Source of the DNA: Tenodera sinensis
Lineage: Eukaryota; Arthropoda; Insecta; Mantodea; Mantidae
DNA length: 64,000 nt
Reading direction: 5' to 3'
Assembly: GCA_030765045.1 (NCBI GenBank)
Contig: CM060967.1
Coordinates: 121,639,934 to 121,703,933 of the forward strand
In this document: piece by piece, positions 33,251 through 45,264 of the stretch
Layout: every line of letters starts with the position of its first letter
Numbering within the stretch: position 1 is the first letter of the stretch
Notes under the pieces: generated by a model
Databases searched by the model: none
Told to the model about the DNA's origin: nothing
Seen by the model: only the letters and a program-made list of their open reading frames with translations
Made by a program: the position numbers and the translations under genes

Positions 33251-33609
33251 AATCCGAGAGTACTCGCATGACTTTCTCTACTCTACTATTCTTACAAACC
33301 CTTATTCATCGTGTTAGTTGGCAAACATTTGCAGAATTTATCTTATTGCTTGTTTTCTTGCACGTGCAACGGGAATATGGGAATATAGTAGTCTTTGAGC
33401 CATAATAAAACCTTTTGAAGCTTTGAGATTCCGTTCTCTTTGCACGGTTAACATATAAGAAAATTAATAACGATGTTATATTTGACAGAAGTATAAGTTC
33501 TGCAAAAACTCACAGAAATAACTGGGAATATCTCCGAAATGGTTCACTCTGTAAAAAATGTATTTAGACGTAAATTGTATTTTACCAAGATCTATATTTT
33601 TGTATAGTA
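33251..33609 (+). repeat. Family M copy M9 (5' part)
   Basis: Runs from CATGACTTTCTCTACTCTAC to TTTTTGTATAGTAA and then stops. 33610-34173 is unassigned. Confidence 0.8.
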
Positions 33610-34176
33610 AAGGTAGGTCCATATACTAAACAGCTGTTGACATTGAGAAGCAGTGCCAAACATTGCCAGTAATTTTCTTGCAAAAAGGCACAGCTTGGAC
33701 AGTGACGTGTGCAAACCCAAACCAAGTTTTCCTGAACTGCGGAATAGGGTGTTGCTTTGAAGCTTAATTCATTCTAATTGCAATCCATCTTGAGTCACCA
33801 AAGGACCATATGTAAATAGATCCTTAATATCAGTGGTTTCGCCGATAACAAGGGAAAATGAACAAGAAAATACATGTACTTGTTCTCCCAGTCCCGATTA
33901 ATAGTCGTTCACTCACTGGTAACACTGCCGCGCGACCACAGCCAGAATGAACCGGTTTAGTAAGCTCTACCCAACTGTCGATAGAAAGTAGTGGGGAGGG
34001 GACGAGCGGGAGAGTAAATTCACACCTCGAGTGCCGTCCTTGCCACCCCTAAGCTAGATGATTGGTCTTCCCTTAGGAATGCTGTCGCCAAGAGTGACTC
34101 CCATAATTTTAAATAATAAATTTCTAAATATATATTAAAAGAGGAACTAACATATACGCATATTTTGCAGAAATAA

Positions 34177-35856
34177 CACTGGACAACAAAACTGACCTTC
34201 AAAAAATGTTTACACAAAACATAATTTTTTATGTATTTTGACGTGCTGAGTTGAAATATGGCCTCTGTTTTTGCCTAGCACCCTCAGTGTTTTTTAGTAA
34301 ATCGTACTTGCGCTTCTAGTCATTTGTAAATAAAACGTAAAGTCACTGTAATATGAAAGAATAACTGGTAATATGTATAAGAATCCTTCATAATAAAATT
34401 GCATCTAATTTTCTAAAAGTCACTAATTAACATACCTGGAAACATTGCCAACTCGTTTTCATTCTCTACCGCTATCAGTTGAATGTCTGCCGTTTTCTGC
34501 TTTTTCAGTACTTTCCTGTGGTTTCTCTTATGAGGTTGCAAGCATATTGGGATTCCATCTTCCTTGATACCTTTTTTCCATGTGGAAAATATCTTGGTGG
34601 AATCTTTCTCCATGTTCATCACTAACTTGTCCTAGATTTGCAGGGAAAAATTCCAAATGGGAATGCAGGAAATGCATTTTGAGAGACATGGTGCAACCTA
34701 TATTTCTATAGGATCCTAGTAATTTCTCAATTAATTGTCGTAATTTTGTGCTCTAGTATTACCTAAGAACTGTTCACAAATGGTCGTGAATGATATCCAT
34801 GCTTCAAGTTCCACATGATTCAATTTACTTTCAAACAGCTGATCATTCATTAGTTCTCGAATCTGAGGCCCAACAAAAATGCCTTCCTTCAACTTAGAAG
34901 CACTGATTCTTGGAAATTTTTCTTCTAGGTATTTTAAACCTGCTCCAGACTTGTCTAATGCCTTGACAAAATTCTTCATTAGGCCAAATTTTATACGAAG
35001 TGGAGGCAATACAATTTTTGATCTATCTACCAATGGTTCAGGTGAGATATTCTTTTCTCCAAGGACAAAATTCTTCCGGGGAGGCCATATTTTAGTGTCG
35101 TGATGTTTGGATCTATCACGACTATCCCATTCGCACAAAAAGCAGCAATATTTCGTATATCCTCTTTGTAATCCTAACAGTATTCCAATAATTTCGAAAT
35201 CGCCACTAATGGACCAGTTGTTCTTGTCATAATACACTTTTTGTAATATTAGCTGCATGTTTTTGTAACTATCTTTCATTTGTACCGCATGACCAATGGG
35301 TACCGATGGTTGTGTGTTACCATTATGTAAAAGCACAGCTTTCAAATTTAATTTTGGAGCATCTATGAAGAGCTTCCATTCATCTGGGTTGTGAATTTTA
35401 CCAAGAGCATTCATCAAACCATCAATATCACAACAATAACTCAAATTCTCTTCCATTCTGAAATACGAATTTAATCAGGTGCTGTTCTCGCTGTCGAAAA
35501 ATTGATATGGATGTATCTCCGTGTAAGAAATTCCATTCCTTTAGCCTAGAACCTAAAAGTTCAGCTTTGGCATGGAAAGATTTAAGTCTCGGACCAAATC
35601 ATTTAACTCGGCCTGAGTTACCTCATGATGCATGTTGGGATCTGGGTCTTCAAATTCTGATCCTGAGCTTCATAGCACTACTGGTTTATCAAGTCTAATA
35701 GCTGATGGAATGTTTGGATATTCAATTGTATTTTTGTCTTTTCCCTTACGTCGTGTAATTTTAGTCATACAAAAATAGCGATCATCAATATGGTTCTTAA
35801 ATCCACACAATAAACACTCAATTTCATGCTGAAAAATTTTTGGTTGTTGTCCAGTG
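34177..35856 (-). mobile_element. TIR transposon carrying an uncharacterised protein gene
   Basis: A perfect 13-base terminal inverted repeat, CACTGGACAACAA (34177-34189) and TTGTTGTCCAGTG (35844-35856), encloses a decayed gene. TAA flanks both ends (34174-34176, 35857-35859), as a 3-base target duplication of the TWA type would. The TIR length, target duplication and enclosed gene together argue for a mobile unit of 1,680 bases. The superfamily is not established; a 3-base TAA site is typical of PIF/Harbinger, but the encoded protein shows no Harbinger motif. Confidence 0.65.
34413..35842 (-). pseudogene. Uncharacterised arthropod multigene-family protein, decayed
   Basis: The main frame is 34731-35456 (241 codons): KLFIDAPKLNLKAVLLHNGN, then YTKYCCFLCEWDSRDRSKHH (a Cys-x-x-Cys followed by Asp and two His), then PPLRIKFGLMKNFVKALDKS and GIFVGPQIRELM. 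Upstream, in other frames, are ECLLCGFKNHIDDRYFC and HHEVTQAELNDLVRDLNLS; downstream, MNMEKDSTKIFSTWKKGIKE is a frameshifted remnant. I recall near-identical proteins annotated as uncharacterised and present in many paralogues in arthropod genomes; no function is known to me. The Cys/Asp/His pattern could bind metal. Several frameshifts and stops make this copy a pseudogene. Confidence 0.6.
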
Positions 35857-35859
35857 TAA

Positions 35860-36250
35860 TTATTTAAATATGTGCATTACGTGAGAGTAGTAGTTTAAAA
35901 AGCAAAATGCTTCATCTTCTTGTATATAGTTAAAAAAATCACCTAAAAATTTAAAGTTTTAAAGCTCATTTACTTACCTTTATCATGGCTACTTAAATAA
36001 AAGCTAACAGGACCTACATGAAACTTTCTGCGCTTGTTATTACACATGCAATTTAGGGAACTGGGCAGAAGTATATTCCTTTGTTTAATAGTTTTTCTTA
36101 AAACTAATTTATGATTAAATGATCTAGAAATATTGCTGTGCTAATTCGAAAATAAATATATAATATTATTTATACACAGAGAAACCCAGTATTTCCTAGC
36201 ACAAAGTTTTAAAATAAGAGACAGAACTAAAATATATTTAACATTTTTCC
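35860..36250. other. unassigned AT-rich stretch
   Basis: No feature recognised; 36419-36771 is likewise AT-rich and unassigned. Confidence 0.3.
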
Positions 36251-36252
36251 CC

Positions 36253-36418
36253 AGCGCAACAGCCCGTGAAGGGCCAAGGCTTGCCACCCAGCCGCTGCGT
36301 CCCCTATCTCTGCCCATCACAGGCGTCATTGGTGGGGTGCACTACTGGAGGATGGGGCGTGATCAGCACCCCAAGTCCTCCCGGCCAGTTATACGGCCTT
36401 CTCGAACTGGGACCGCTA
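36253..36418 (-). repeat. tRNA-derived SINE family D, 5'-truncated
   Basis: Over 80% similar by eye to 5887-6050: AGCGCAACAGCCC, GCTTGCCACCCAGCCGCTGC, CATTGGTGGG. The tRNA-like head is missing. Confidence 0.75.
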
Positions 36419-36771
36419 CTATTTAACAATAGTCAATACATTAAGGATCAACCTAGTTTCAACACATATTGCCTTTTTAAATAATTAAATTAGGCACGCA
36501 AATTAATTTTCTGAAATTTAAATTATGTTCATCTAACATAAAAAGTGAATTATATTTTAAGACTTCAATAGCAACTTCAATGGTTACTCCATATAAAGGA
36601 ATTAATTATTGATATCCCTAATTGTTTACGTTTTAAGCCATACGTAGCCCCCTGAGGGCCTCAAGAATCTCATTTATTATGCTTCAAGCCTTTTCTTATC
36701 CTATATTTTTAAACTCCAAATTTTAAACCCAAACTTTATCATAGATTTTGCTATTATTTTATGTAATGTTT

Positions 36772-38460
36772 ACTTTCTCTGCTACGTACAGTAAGTAGAT
36801 GAAGTATTTGACCCAAAATTTCGATATAGAGATTTCATCAGAAATGTAATTTGAAGTCACCTGAATAATAATAATGATAAAAAAAAAAAAACAATTAGAA
36901 AAACGTCTGTGTCTGTGTCTATGAAAAGTATAACTTAAAAATGAAAAGTCCTTTAAAAAGCATAGTTGGTATTTTAATTTAATATCGATCAACAATGCGA
37001 TACGAAGGTTTTGAAGAAAATTTCTCCACCGTAAGCTACCCTTTAAATGGAAAATTTTTCGAAAATTTTTATTTTCTCGAAAATGTTTCAAACAATTTTA
37101 AAGTGTGTGAGACATTTTTATGGTGAATGAAATGTATATTTTCAATTATCTGGCTATTGCTCACGTAGTGCTGTTTACTCGGGATGACTTTTGTCTAAAT
37201 GTAAACCTTCAGAGATAGACCAAATCTTCCCATACAGAAAATATTATGTGCTGCACTCACATGACTTTCTCTACTCTTGTACAAACTATTTGTACAAATT
37301 CTTTTTCCTGTATCTTCTTCGTCTTAGTTGAGATACACATTTGCAGAAATTATCTTATTGCTGATTTCCTTGTATGAGCAAGGAGAATATGAGAATATAG
37401 TAGGATTTGAGCGACAGTCATCTCTTTTGAAGCTTTGAGATTCTCTTCTCTTTGCAAATTACCATATAAAAACTGAACGATGATCCATTTCACGAAATTT
37501 GTACGTTTTCTGAAACGCACACACATAACCAGAAATATCTCCGAAATGGTTAACCCTACAAGAAAATTCATTGAGACATAAATTGTGTATTTTAGCAAGA
37601 TCATTTTTTGTATAGTATGATGTGGCCTATCTCTAACGGTTTACCAGTAATGCAAAAGTCGTCCAGAGTAAGTACGACTACAGGGGCTATAGCCAGAATA
37701 TTCAAGATATACATTTCATTTGCCATAAAAATATCTCAAACTTATGACATTTTAACCAAAATCGTTAGAGCTATTTTCAAGAAAATCAAAATTTTCGAAA
37801 ACTTTTCCATGTAAAGGGTAGTTTAGGGTAAGGCTAGTTTCTTTAAAATCTCCGTGTCGCATCCTTGAAGGACATTAAACTTAAATACCAATTTTGGTTT
37901 TTAACCGACTTTTCGTTTTTGAGTTATGCTGTCCACGGACTGACACACAGACTGACACACACACACATAGACGGACCTTTTTCTAAAAATGCTTTTTTTT
38001 TTATTCAGGGGGTCTCAAAACATATATTTCCGGTGAAATCTCGACATCGAATTTTTGGGTGGATTACAATACTTCCCCTACTTACCAGTAGAGAAAGTAA
38101 AAATGTAGATCGCGTTAAAACACATGACGTATCTCCAAATGTATTTATTGTGGCGTGAGCCATTACGGAGATATTCCTTGTTATTTGTGTGTTTTGCAAT
38201 AGCTATACTTTTCTCAGATGGAAAGTCGTTACTCATTTTTTGTATATTGGCCATGCAAGGGGAACGGTATTTGAAAGCCTGAGAAGACTGCACTATCAAC
38301 TTAAGTCTACTATATTTCCCTTGTACCTATAGTAAAATTAGTAATAATATAATTTTTACAGATGTTTATCTCAACTATCACTGAGAAGATACAAGAATAA
38401 GGGTTTGTAAGAACGGTTAGAGTAAGAGTAGAGAAAGTGATGCGAGTGCAACACATTAGA
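36772..38460 (-). repeat. Family M copy M10, interrupted by M11
   Basis: First part 36772-37240 starts ACTTTCTCTGCTACGTACAG and stops at CAAATCTTCCCATACAGAAA. The second part, 38099-38460, resumes with AATGTAGATCGCGTTAAAAC and ends GAGAAAGTGATGCGAGTGCA. The break is at the A-rich spot CAAAAA|ATGTAGATC of the consensus. Confidence 0.85.
37241..38098 (+). repeat. Family M copy M11, inserted in M10
   Basis: Full plus copy from TTATGTGCTGCACTCACATG through ACTTTCTCTACTCTTG to CAGTAGAGAAAGTAA, with a short CA array near 37950. Confidence 0.87.
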
Positions 38461-38828
38461 CTTTTATTGTAAACTTCTCGAAATAATTTTGAAAATGTTT
38501 TTAATGTACATAACATATTTAACTTCACATCTTTGTCGTCCTTATTACACACAAAAATAGCATCACCTGAGTAAATAAATATTATAGTTGGTTCAACTGA
38601 TTTCGTCCTTCAGAATTTTAACCATAAATTGTATTTTCCTTTCATTTCGTCCGATTTTTTGCTGTCGGTGGAAATGGATGGATGAATGGAGTTTAGGGGC
38701 CCGTCGACAACTAGGTCATTTGGGCCCTAGGTCAGAAAATTGTCGGTGGAAATGTTCATGCCATAATCTGACTGGGATTTTTTATAATTTATGGGGTTGA
38801 GACCTATAGAGTATCTATCTTCCATTTA

Positions 38829-38831
<3 letters not shown>

Positions 38832-38893
<62 letters not shown>
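38832..38893. repeat. (TA)31 microsatellite
   Basis: 62 bases of pure TA. The rest of 38461-38997 is unassigned apart from a 16-base direct repeat CTGTCGGTGGAAATG near 38663 and 38742. Confidence 0.95.
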
Positions 38894-38897
<4 letters not shown>

Positions 38898-38997
38898 GTT
38901 ATACTCTCTGGTTCTCAAGCTCGCGGGTTTAATCCTGTCAGAGGGCGCTGTATTTCTTCGGGCGTAAAATGTCTTACCTAATATAAATTTCTTATTA

Positions 38998-39345
38998 TTA
39001 CCCTCCCCCTCGGACTTACAAGCCAGTGCCTAGGGTCAGACGTGTGTCAGGGAGTACAGGAACCTATGGACCTGACAGATTGAAGACCTGGAAGCGAGTA
39101 GTCAGCCAAGCACCAGGTATGAGAGTGAGGAAGAGGATGATATAAAATGCAGGCGAAACCGATGAAAGGAAAAATGATTATGGGGAAATTGGTTATATGA
39201 GTGGCCGGGGAAACCGGAGAATCCGGAAAAAGTCGGCCCAAACGCCGCTTTGTCTATCACAAATACCACATGCGGGTCCCAAGGATCGAACACGAGCCAC
39301 CTAGGTGGTAGACCGGCGGTCTATCCGCTCAGTCACGGCGCCGCC
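38998..39345 (-). repeat. tRNA-derived SINE, family A, full length
   Basis: Minus strand: A box GTGACTGAGCGGATAGACC, B-box-like GTTCGATCCTTGG, core GGATTCTCCGGTTTCCCCGG, and the 3' part ACCTGGTGCTTGGCTGACTA to CTAGGCACTGGCTTGTAAGT. About 345 bases. Confidence 0.87.
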
Positions 39346-40303
39346 AGCCTACATAACCAAATAGCAAAAATAAGGAATAAAGAATAACATCTGCGCATCA
39401 TTGTAAAGGAAATCCAAATTTCCTAACATGCTGCTTAATCTGACGCTAAAACTGTTCATTAAGTGAATTTGCAGTCGAATACTAGAAGACAGAGATGCGA
39501 CAGTTAATCGTTCTGTATAATTCACGACTGAATTTTAACCACTAGCGTTTCCTTGTTTCTTATAGAGCTTATCTCTTCAACCGCTGGTGTCTTCAGTTAA
39601 TTGCTACGTGCGAGTAAATGTCAGCAAATGAATACGAAATCCTTCAGTGTCCAAAATTGCCACTATGTGATATTTCCCTTGCGAAGCTACGTGAAAAGAC
39701 TTATACTCCAGAGATTCACAGAATCAGCACTGGAAAGTACCTCCAAAAGATAAATGAGCTAAAACGCAGCAGAAAGATGGATTAAGTTAACAGTGGACTT
39801 GGCGGCGGCGGCGGCGGCGGTGGTGGTCGTGATGGGCTGCTTCAAATTGCAATGATCCTGGTGATAATCTTGGACCCAAAATTATTTTTGTAGCACAGAT
39901 TTAGCGAGCAGAGGATTTTTCCCCCAATGCTGCATTACTTTCCATTAAGCTCAAAGAATAACGAATGTGTAGAGACAAAAATAATAAACTTTTCGGTCTT
40001 ATTGCAAAGAATACTTCATTCCAAAGTAGCGAGAGAGAGGGAGCTGCTGTTGAAGAGAATTAGAATGAAGCTTAGCGAATAAAATAAAGCTAAAACAAAA
40101 CAATGTAGTAATAGCGTAATAAATAACGCAAACTGAGAGTACCTAAAATAAGAAGAAATACTCAAATGAAAGCTGCTTTTCATTTTATATCAGTGAAGAG
40201 GCTTCCAGTAATTAATTAACGTTCTGAATTTAAATGAAATACACTTTCTCTCTTGCCTCTAAAACGTAAATGTGTAACTCCCTTAAGTATTATTAAACAT
40301 AGT
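39346..40303. other. unassigned stretch with a GGC array
   Basis: Only a GGC repeat of seven units at 39801-39821, followed by TGG/TGGT units. No CpG-island context or coding frame. Confidence 0.5.
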
Positions 40304-40305
40304 TT

Positions 40306-40410
40306 TATTTTCTCTACCACGTATTTTGAGTTGGGGAGTTGTTGCATTCTACCCAAAATTTGCTAACAATATTTCACCAGAAATACATGTTTTGGCACCC
40401 CCTGAGACTA
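40306..40410 (-). repeat. Family M fragment M12
   Basis: Tip of a minus copy (TTTTCTCTACCACG to TTGGCACCCCCTGAGAC), cut by M13. Confidence 0.7.
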
Positions 40411-40413
40411 AAA

Positions 40414-41140
40414 CATCTGATGCTTTGCACTCACATGACTTTCTCTACTCTTGTACTAACCATTCCTATACACTGTTATTTCTGTATCTTATTCGTCTTA
40501 GTTGAAATAAACATTTGTAGAAATTTGCTTATTATTTCCTTATAGGTACAAGGGGAATACTGGAATAAAGTAGGCCTTGGACGATAGTCCGTTCTCTTTA
40601 CATGAATAATACATGTATATAAAAAAAAGAACGACTATGTTCCATTTCAGGAGTTTGCTTTCCAAAGCTGGCACAAATGACAAGGAATATCTCCGAAATG
40701 GTTCACTCTAGAAAAAAAAAATAATATTTGGTCATAGATTGTGTGTTTTACCAAGATCTACATTTTTGTATAGTAAGATTTGGTCTCTCTCTCTCTTGCG
40801 GTTTGCCAGTTATGCAAAAGTCATCCAGAGTAAATAGGACTACAGGGGCTATAGCCACAAAGTTCAAAATATACATTTCATTTTTCATAAAAAATATCTT
40901 AAACGTGGAATGTTTATCAAAAGCATTAGAGCCATTGTCAAGAAAATCAAAATTTTGGAAAATTTTTCCAAAGGGTAGTTTAAGTTGGAGGAATTTTCTT
41001 CAAAATCTTCGTGCCGCACCCCTGAAAGATATTAAACTTAAATACCATCTTTGGATTTTAACCGACTTTTCGTTTTTGAGTTATACTGTCCACAGACTGA
41101 CACGCACGCACGTGCGTGCGCACACACAGACATACACACA
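40414..41140 (+). repeat. Family M copy M13 (3' end lost)
   Basis: Runs from ATCTGATGCTTTGCACTCAC to the CA/CG-rich site at 41096-41140, where it stops. Inserted in M12. Confidence 0.85.
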
Positions 41141-41154
41141 CAATGTGTGTAGCT

Positions 41155-41420
41155 AAACTTTGAAAGGTAGAATCAGAACTGAAAAGTTGAATGCCATAGG
41201 ATTTGAACCATGGATCTTCCGCTCCAGCGCGGCTGTTCCTAAGCAATGAGCTACCCAATATTGCTTAGCGAACCCCATATTGGCGACGAAACGCAGTGCC
41301 TTATCTGCAGCTACTGCGTCGTTGCCTAAAACTGAGACAAGTGTAAAACTCAGACCAGGGTACTGGTGCTCACGAGCGCACAACCAAGGACAGTCATTCC
41401 GGGCACGTCACCTCTAAGAG
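41155..41420 (-). repeat. tRNA-derived SINE, family E
   Basis: Minus strand: GGGTAGCTCATTGCTTAGGA (A-box region) and GGAAGATCCATGGTTCAAATCC (B box; same GGAAGATCC lead as the 30.5-kb copy). 41421-42121 is unassigned. Confidence 0.6.
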
Positions 41421-42123
41421 ATGCCAATGTGTGGCGCGCGTGTGTCCTTTCTCAAGCAAGTTGACATAACCTCTGACTGCCGGGAGTCCGTGCAAGAAAT
41501 TATTCAGGCATGTATGTATATGTCCTTGGTTGTATGGAAAAAAGGGGGAGTATTACAGGCGACATCAAAAAGAGTCGCACTCAGGAGTCGTACTAGGCTG
41601 CTCGTCGTTCTGTAGTGAAAGTAAGGTGAGTTAGTCTAGCCTCAATAAACAGTCAACAAATAGTTTATGTTAAGATAACAAACAGCTTTGCTTCCCTGTT
41701 ATGTTCGGAAGAGTATACAGAATTCAGTTTACTGCAAAGTTTTGTATCGTGCGAGTTCGTGTTACTGCCAGTATTTTAATGAAATAATATAAATGACAGA
41801 AATTCAGATAAAAAAGACCAGGGATAAATATCGGGAACACAGAAATACAAGAACATTAACTCTAAACAGTTACAGAGATTGATAGTACAACGCAGCCATG
41901 GGGAAGAGGGGTGACAGGAATGCAATCGAATATTTACCTTCTCTACTTATCAAATGCAGCGCACCTCTTTTTCGGTTTTATTTGTTTACGTTATACACAC
42001 GTCTTTACAAACCAGGCGTACAGTGGCGGAACCGAATAGAAGTATGATGTGTTGGTTTTGTGATTTCATGATTATGATTACATTCATACATTTCCTTCTG
42101 GCATTGCAAACGAAGGTTTATTA

Positions 42124-42972
42124 TTTTCTCTCCTATGTATAATAAGTATAGAAAGTTTTGTATTAGATGTCCAGATACCACCAAAAATATATGTTTCGGG
42201 ACCCGCTGAATCCAAAAAGCATTTTAAAACAAATGTTTATGGATCTATCTGTGTGTTTTTGTGTCTGTCTGTGCGTATCTCTGTGAACAGCATAATTCAA
42301 AATGGAAAAGTCAATTAAAACCAAATTTGGTATTTAAGTATAATATATTTAAAGGGTGCGATATGAAAGTTTTGAAGACTAAATACGATGTATCAACTAA
42401 AGCACTCTACATGGTAATTTTTCTTAAATTTTGATCTTCTCAAAGATGGCTCTAACAATTCTGATAAAAATTCCATATGTGTAAGATATTTTTACGGCAT
42501 ATTAAATGTATATTTTAAATTTTCTGGCTATAGCCTATTCAAACCCTTGATGACTTTTACCTAACTGGTAAACCATAGGAGGTAGACCAAATCTTACTGT
42601 ACAGAAAGTAGATCTCGTTAAAACATAACTTTACGTCCAAATGCATGTTTGTGGAGTAAATCCATTCGGAGATACTCCTTGCTATTGTGAGTTTTGCAAT
42701 ACTTACTTTTCTCAAATGGAAGGTCGCTATTCACTTTTTTATTTCTTGGCCATGCAAAGAGAACGAAATTTTAAAACCTTCATATAGCGAATAGCTTTAA
42801 AAGATTTGAATATCGCTCTAAGCCAAACTGTATTCTTCTGGCACCTACAAGAAAATCAGCAATAAGAATTTCTGCAAATGTGTATTTCTGCTAACATGAA
42901 GTTAGAGGAGTAAGAGTTTGTTAGAATGGTTAATACAATAGTAGAGAAAGTCATGTAAGTGCAACACATTGT
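42124..42972 (-). repeat. Family M copy M14, full length, diverged
   Basis: Starts TTTTCTCTCCTATGTATAAT and ends TAGTAGAGAAAGTCATGTAA then GTGCAACACATTG. The microsatellite site here is TCTGTGTGTTTTTGTGTC. Confidence 0.83.
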
Positions 42973-42994
42973 TTACTAAGAACACAAAAGTACT

Positions 42995-43200
42995 TATGTT
43001 TTCATTCGGCTTTGAAGTATCTTTTTAACTTATGCGACATTCCACCACTGACAATGTGAGGGAGTGACCGGTTCTCTGAGGTAGATAGATAGTAGCGGGG
43101 GCGTGACCTGTTAGCTAACCGGTGTGGTAGCAGAGTGGACGGGGTTAAAATGTAGGGGAAATGACACATTGAATCAGTTTTCCCCATCTATGGCATAAGG
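42995..43200 (-). repeat. Dispersed repeat R2, copy 2
   Basis: Inverse complement of the first 200 bases of R2; begins just after M14. Matches copy 1 from AATGTGTCATTTCCC to AAGATACTTCAAAGCCGAAT (read on minus). Confidence 0.65.
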
Positions 43201-43751
43201 CATGTGGCGAACATTGGGATGTTATGATTTGATTTGTAGTTACTGTAGTTCTTCAGCGCAGAAACATAACAACGTACACATCTGACTGTCGTTTCTACTT
43301 CCATGTGTCAGTGCTCCCAGGTAAGTGACTTAAAAGTGTAATTCGTCAAGAACTCACAGCCACCTGTGTCAGCCTCCAAAACATACCTCGAGCGAACAAT
43401 TTGATCTTACTTATCAAGCCCTTATGGGACCGAGTACAGTCTTCGAGCCAGGTTAATTCAGTTTTTTCCTTTGCATACTCAGATACCTAGAAAAAGAAGA
43501 GATATCGCCACCAAAGATGGTACCACATATCCGCCCAGCATGACTGATCTCAAGACCTCATCCATTTGTTTGTGAAACGCCATAATTCAGTAGCAGAAGC
43601 AAGATGGTTCACCTCAGCCTGAAGCAAAGAGCATACTTTTCCACTTTCTATCCTGTTTATTGCATCAAAAATGTCCCACTTAAGTTATCACAAATATTCC
43701 ATACACAGTCTTACATTCTCACTGCTATCTTCCATCTTTAGGTTATAGGAT

Positions 43752-43925
43752 ATACAGTGGAGAGGGACACCTCACCCATTGCGACCTGCGACCTACGTGG
43801 GGTGAGTTACCAACCCATAGAGGGAATGGTCAGAGCAGGTGGGCGCAGAGCATTGAACCTGACACCTCCAGGGTGCGAGTATCACAGGTTACCATGGAGC
43901 TAACTCGCTTGATATCTCCCTTCTG
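43752..43925 (-). repeat. Possible tRNA-like SINE
   Basis: Minus strand: GAGTTAGCTCCATGGTAACC (A-box region) and GGTTCAATGCTC (B-box-like) 45 bases later, then a GC-rich body. The rest of 43201-44077 is unassigned. Confidence 0.4.
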
Positions 43926-44734
43926 TATGTGACCGTTGCAACCTAGTGCTCCCTATAAATCACCTATCGATTGCAACCTTGTGTGGCATAAGGACGCAAC
44001 GTAACCTACCAGCATCTATCTCAGCAAGCAATTTAGTATTCTAACGGTGCACCAGACTGTTACACGTCTTTCTTTTTTTCTTCTTCTACATATAGGAAGT
44101 AGGGGAAGTAGGTATAATATATTTAGAGGCCAGCTGAATCCAAAAAATCATATTTAGTGTGTATGCCTTATGTGTGTCCGTCTGTGTTTATGTCTGTGAA
44201 CAGCATAACTCAAATCAAAATGTTGATTTACTACCAAGCATGTCCTGTATATTTAAGTTGCATCCCCCACTGCTAAACTACCCTTTACACGAACCACTTT
44301 TTTGAAGATACTGGTTTTCTCAAAAATGACTCTAACCACTTTAAACTACGAAGTATTTTATATACTCTCATGACAAATAAAATGTAATCCTTGTATTTCC
44401 TAGAATAGCTTCCTTTCATTCTGAACAGCTTGTGCATAGTTAGTAAACGGCAAGAGATAGACGAAAGTTTACTATATAAGAAATTTAGATCTCCTTAATA
44501 TGTGCCATTTATGGCTAATTAACCTTTTTTGTGAACCTGAAACCATTTTCAGCATATGCTATTGGTTTTTATTAAAATAAGTTAAATTTTTCCCAAATGG
44601 GAAGACGCTATTCGCTCCCTCCCCCTCTTGGTCATAAAAGGGAACAAAATTTAAAAGCCATCACAAAGCAACTCCCTTTTAAAGCATTTGACTATCGGTT
44701 ACATCCTTCTGTATTCACCTATTCCTACAAGAAA

Positions 44735-45183
44735 AGTCTTGTGTGTTCCACTCGCATGACTTTCCCCACCCTTTTACTTCTTCGTGTTAGTTGAGATAAA
44801 CATTTGCAGAAATTATGTTATTGCTTACTTCCTTTGCTTATTTCCTTGTAGGAGCAAGGGCAATTAAAGAATAAAATAGGCTTTGAGCTACAGTCAAATC
44901 TTTTAATAGTAATAACAATAGCAACAATAATAACAATAACAACAACAACAACAATAATAATAACAACAATCACAACAGCAATAACAATAATAATAATAAT
45001 AACAATAATAATAACAATAATAACAATAATCACAATAACAATAACAATAATAACAATAATAACAATAATAACAATAATAACAATAATAACAATAATAACA
45101 ATAATAATAACAATAATAATAACAATAATAATAACAATAATAATAACAATAATAATAACAATAACAATAACAATAACAATAAC

Positions 45184-45264
<81 letters not shown>

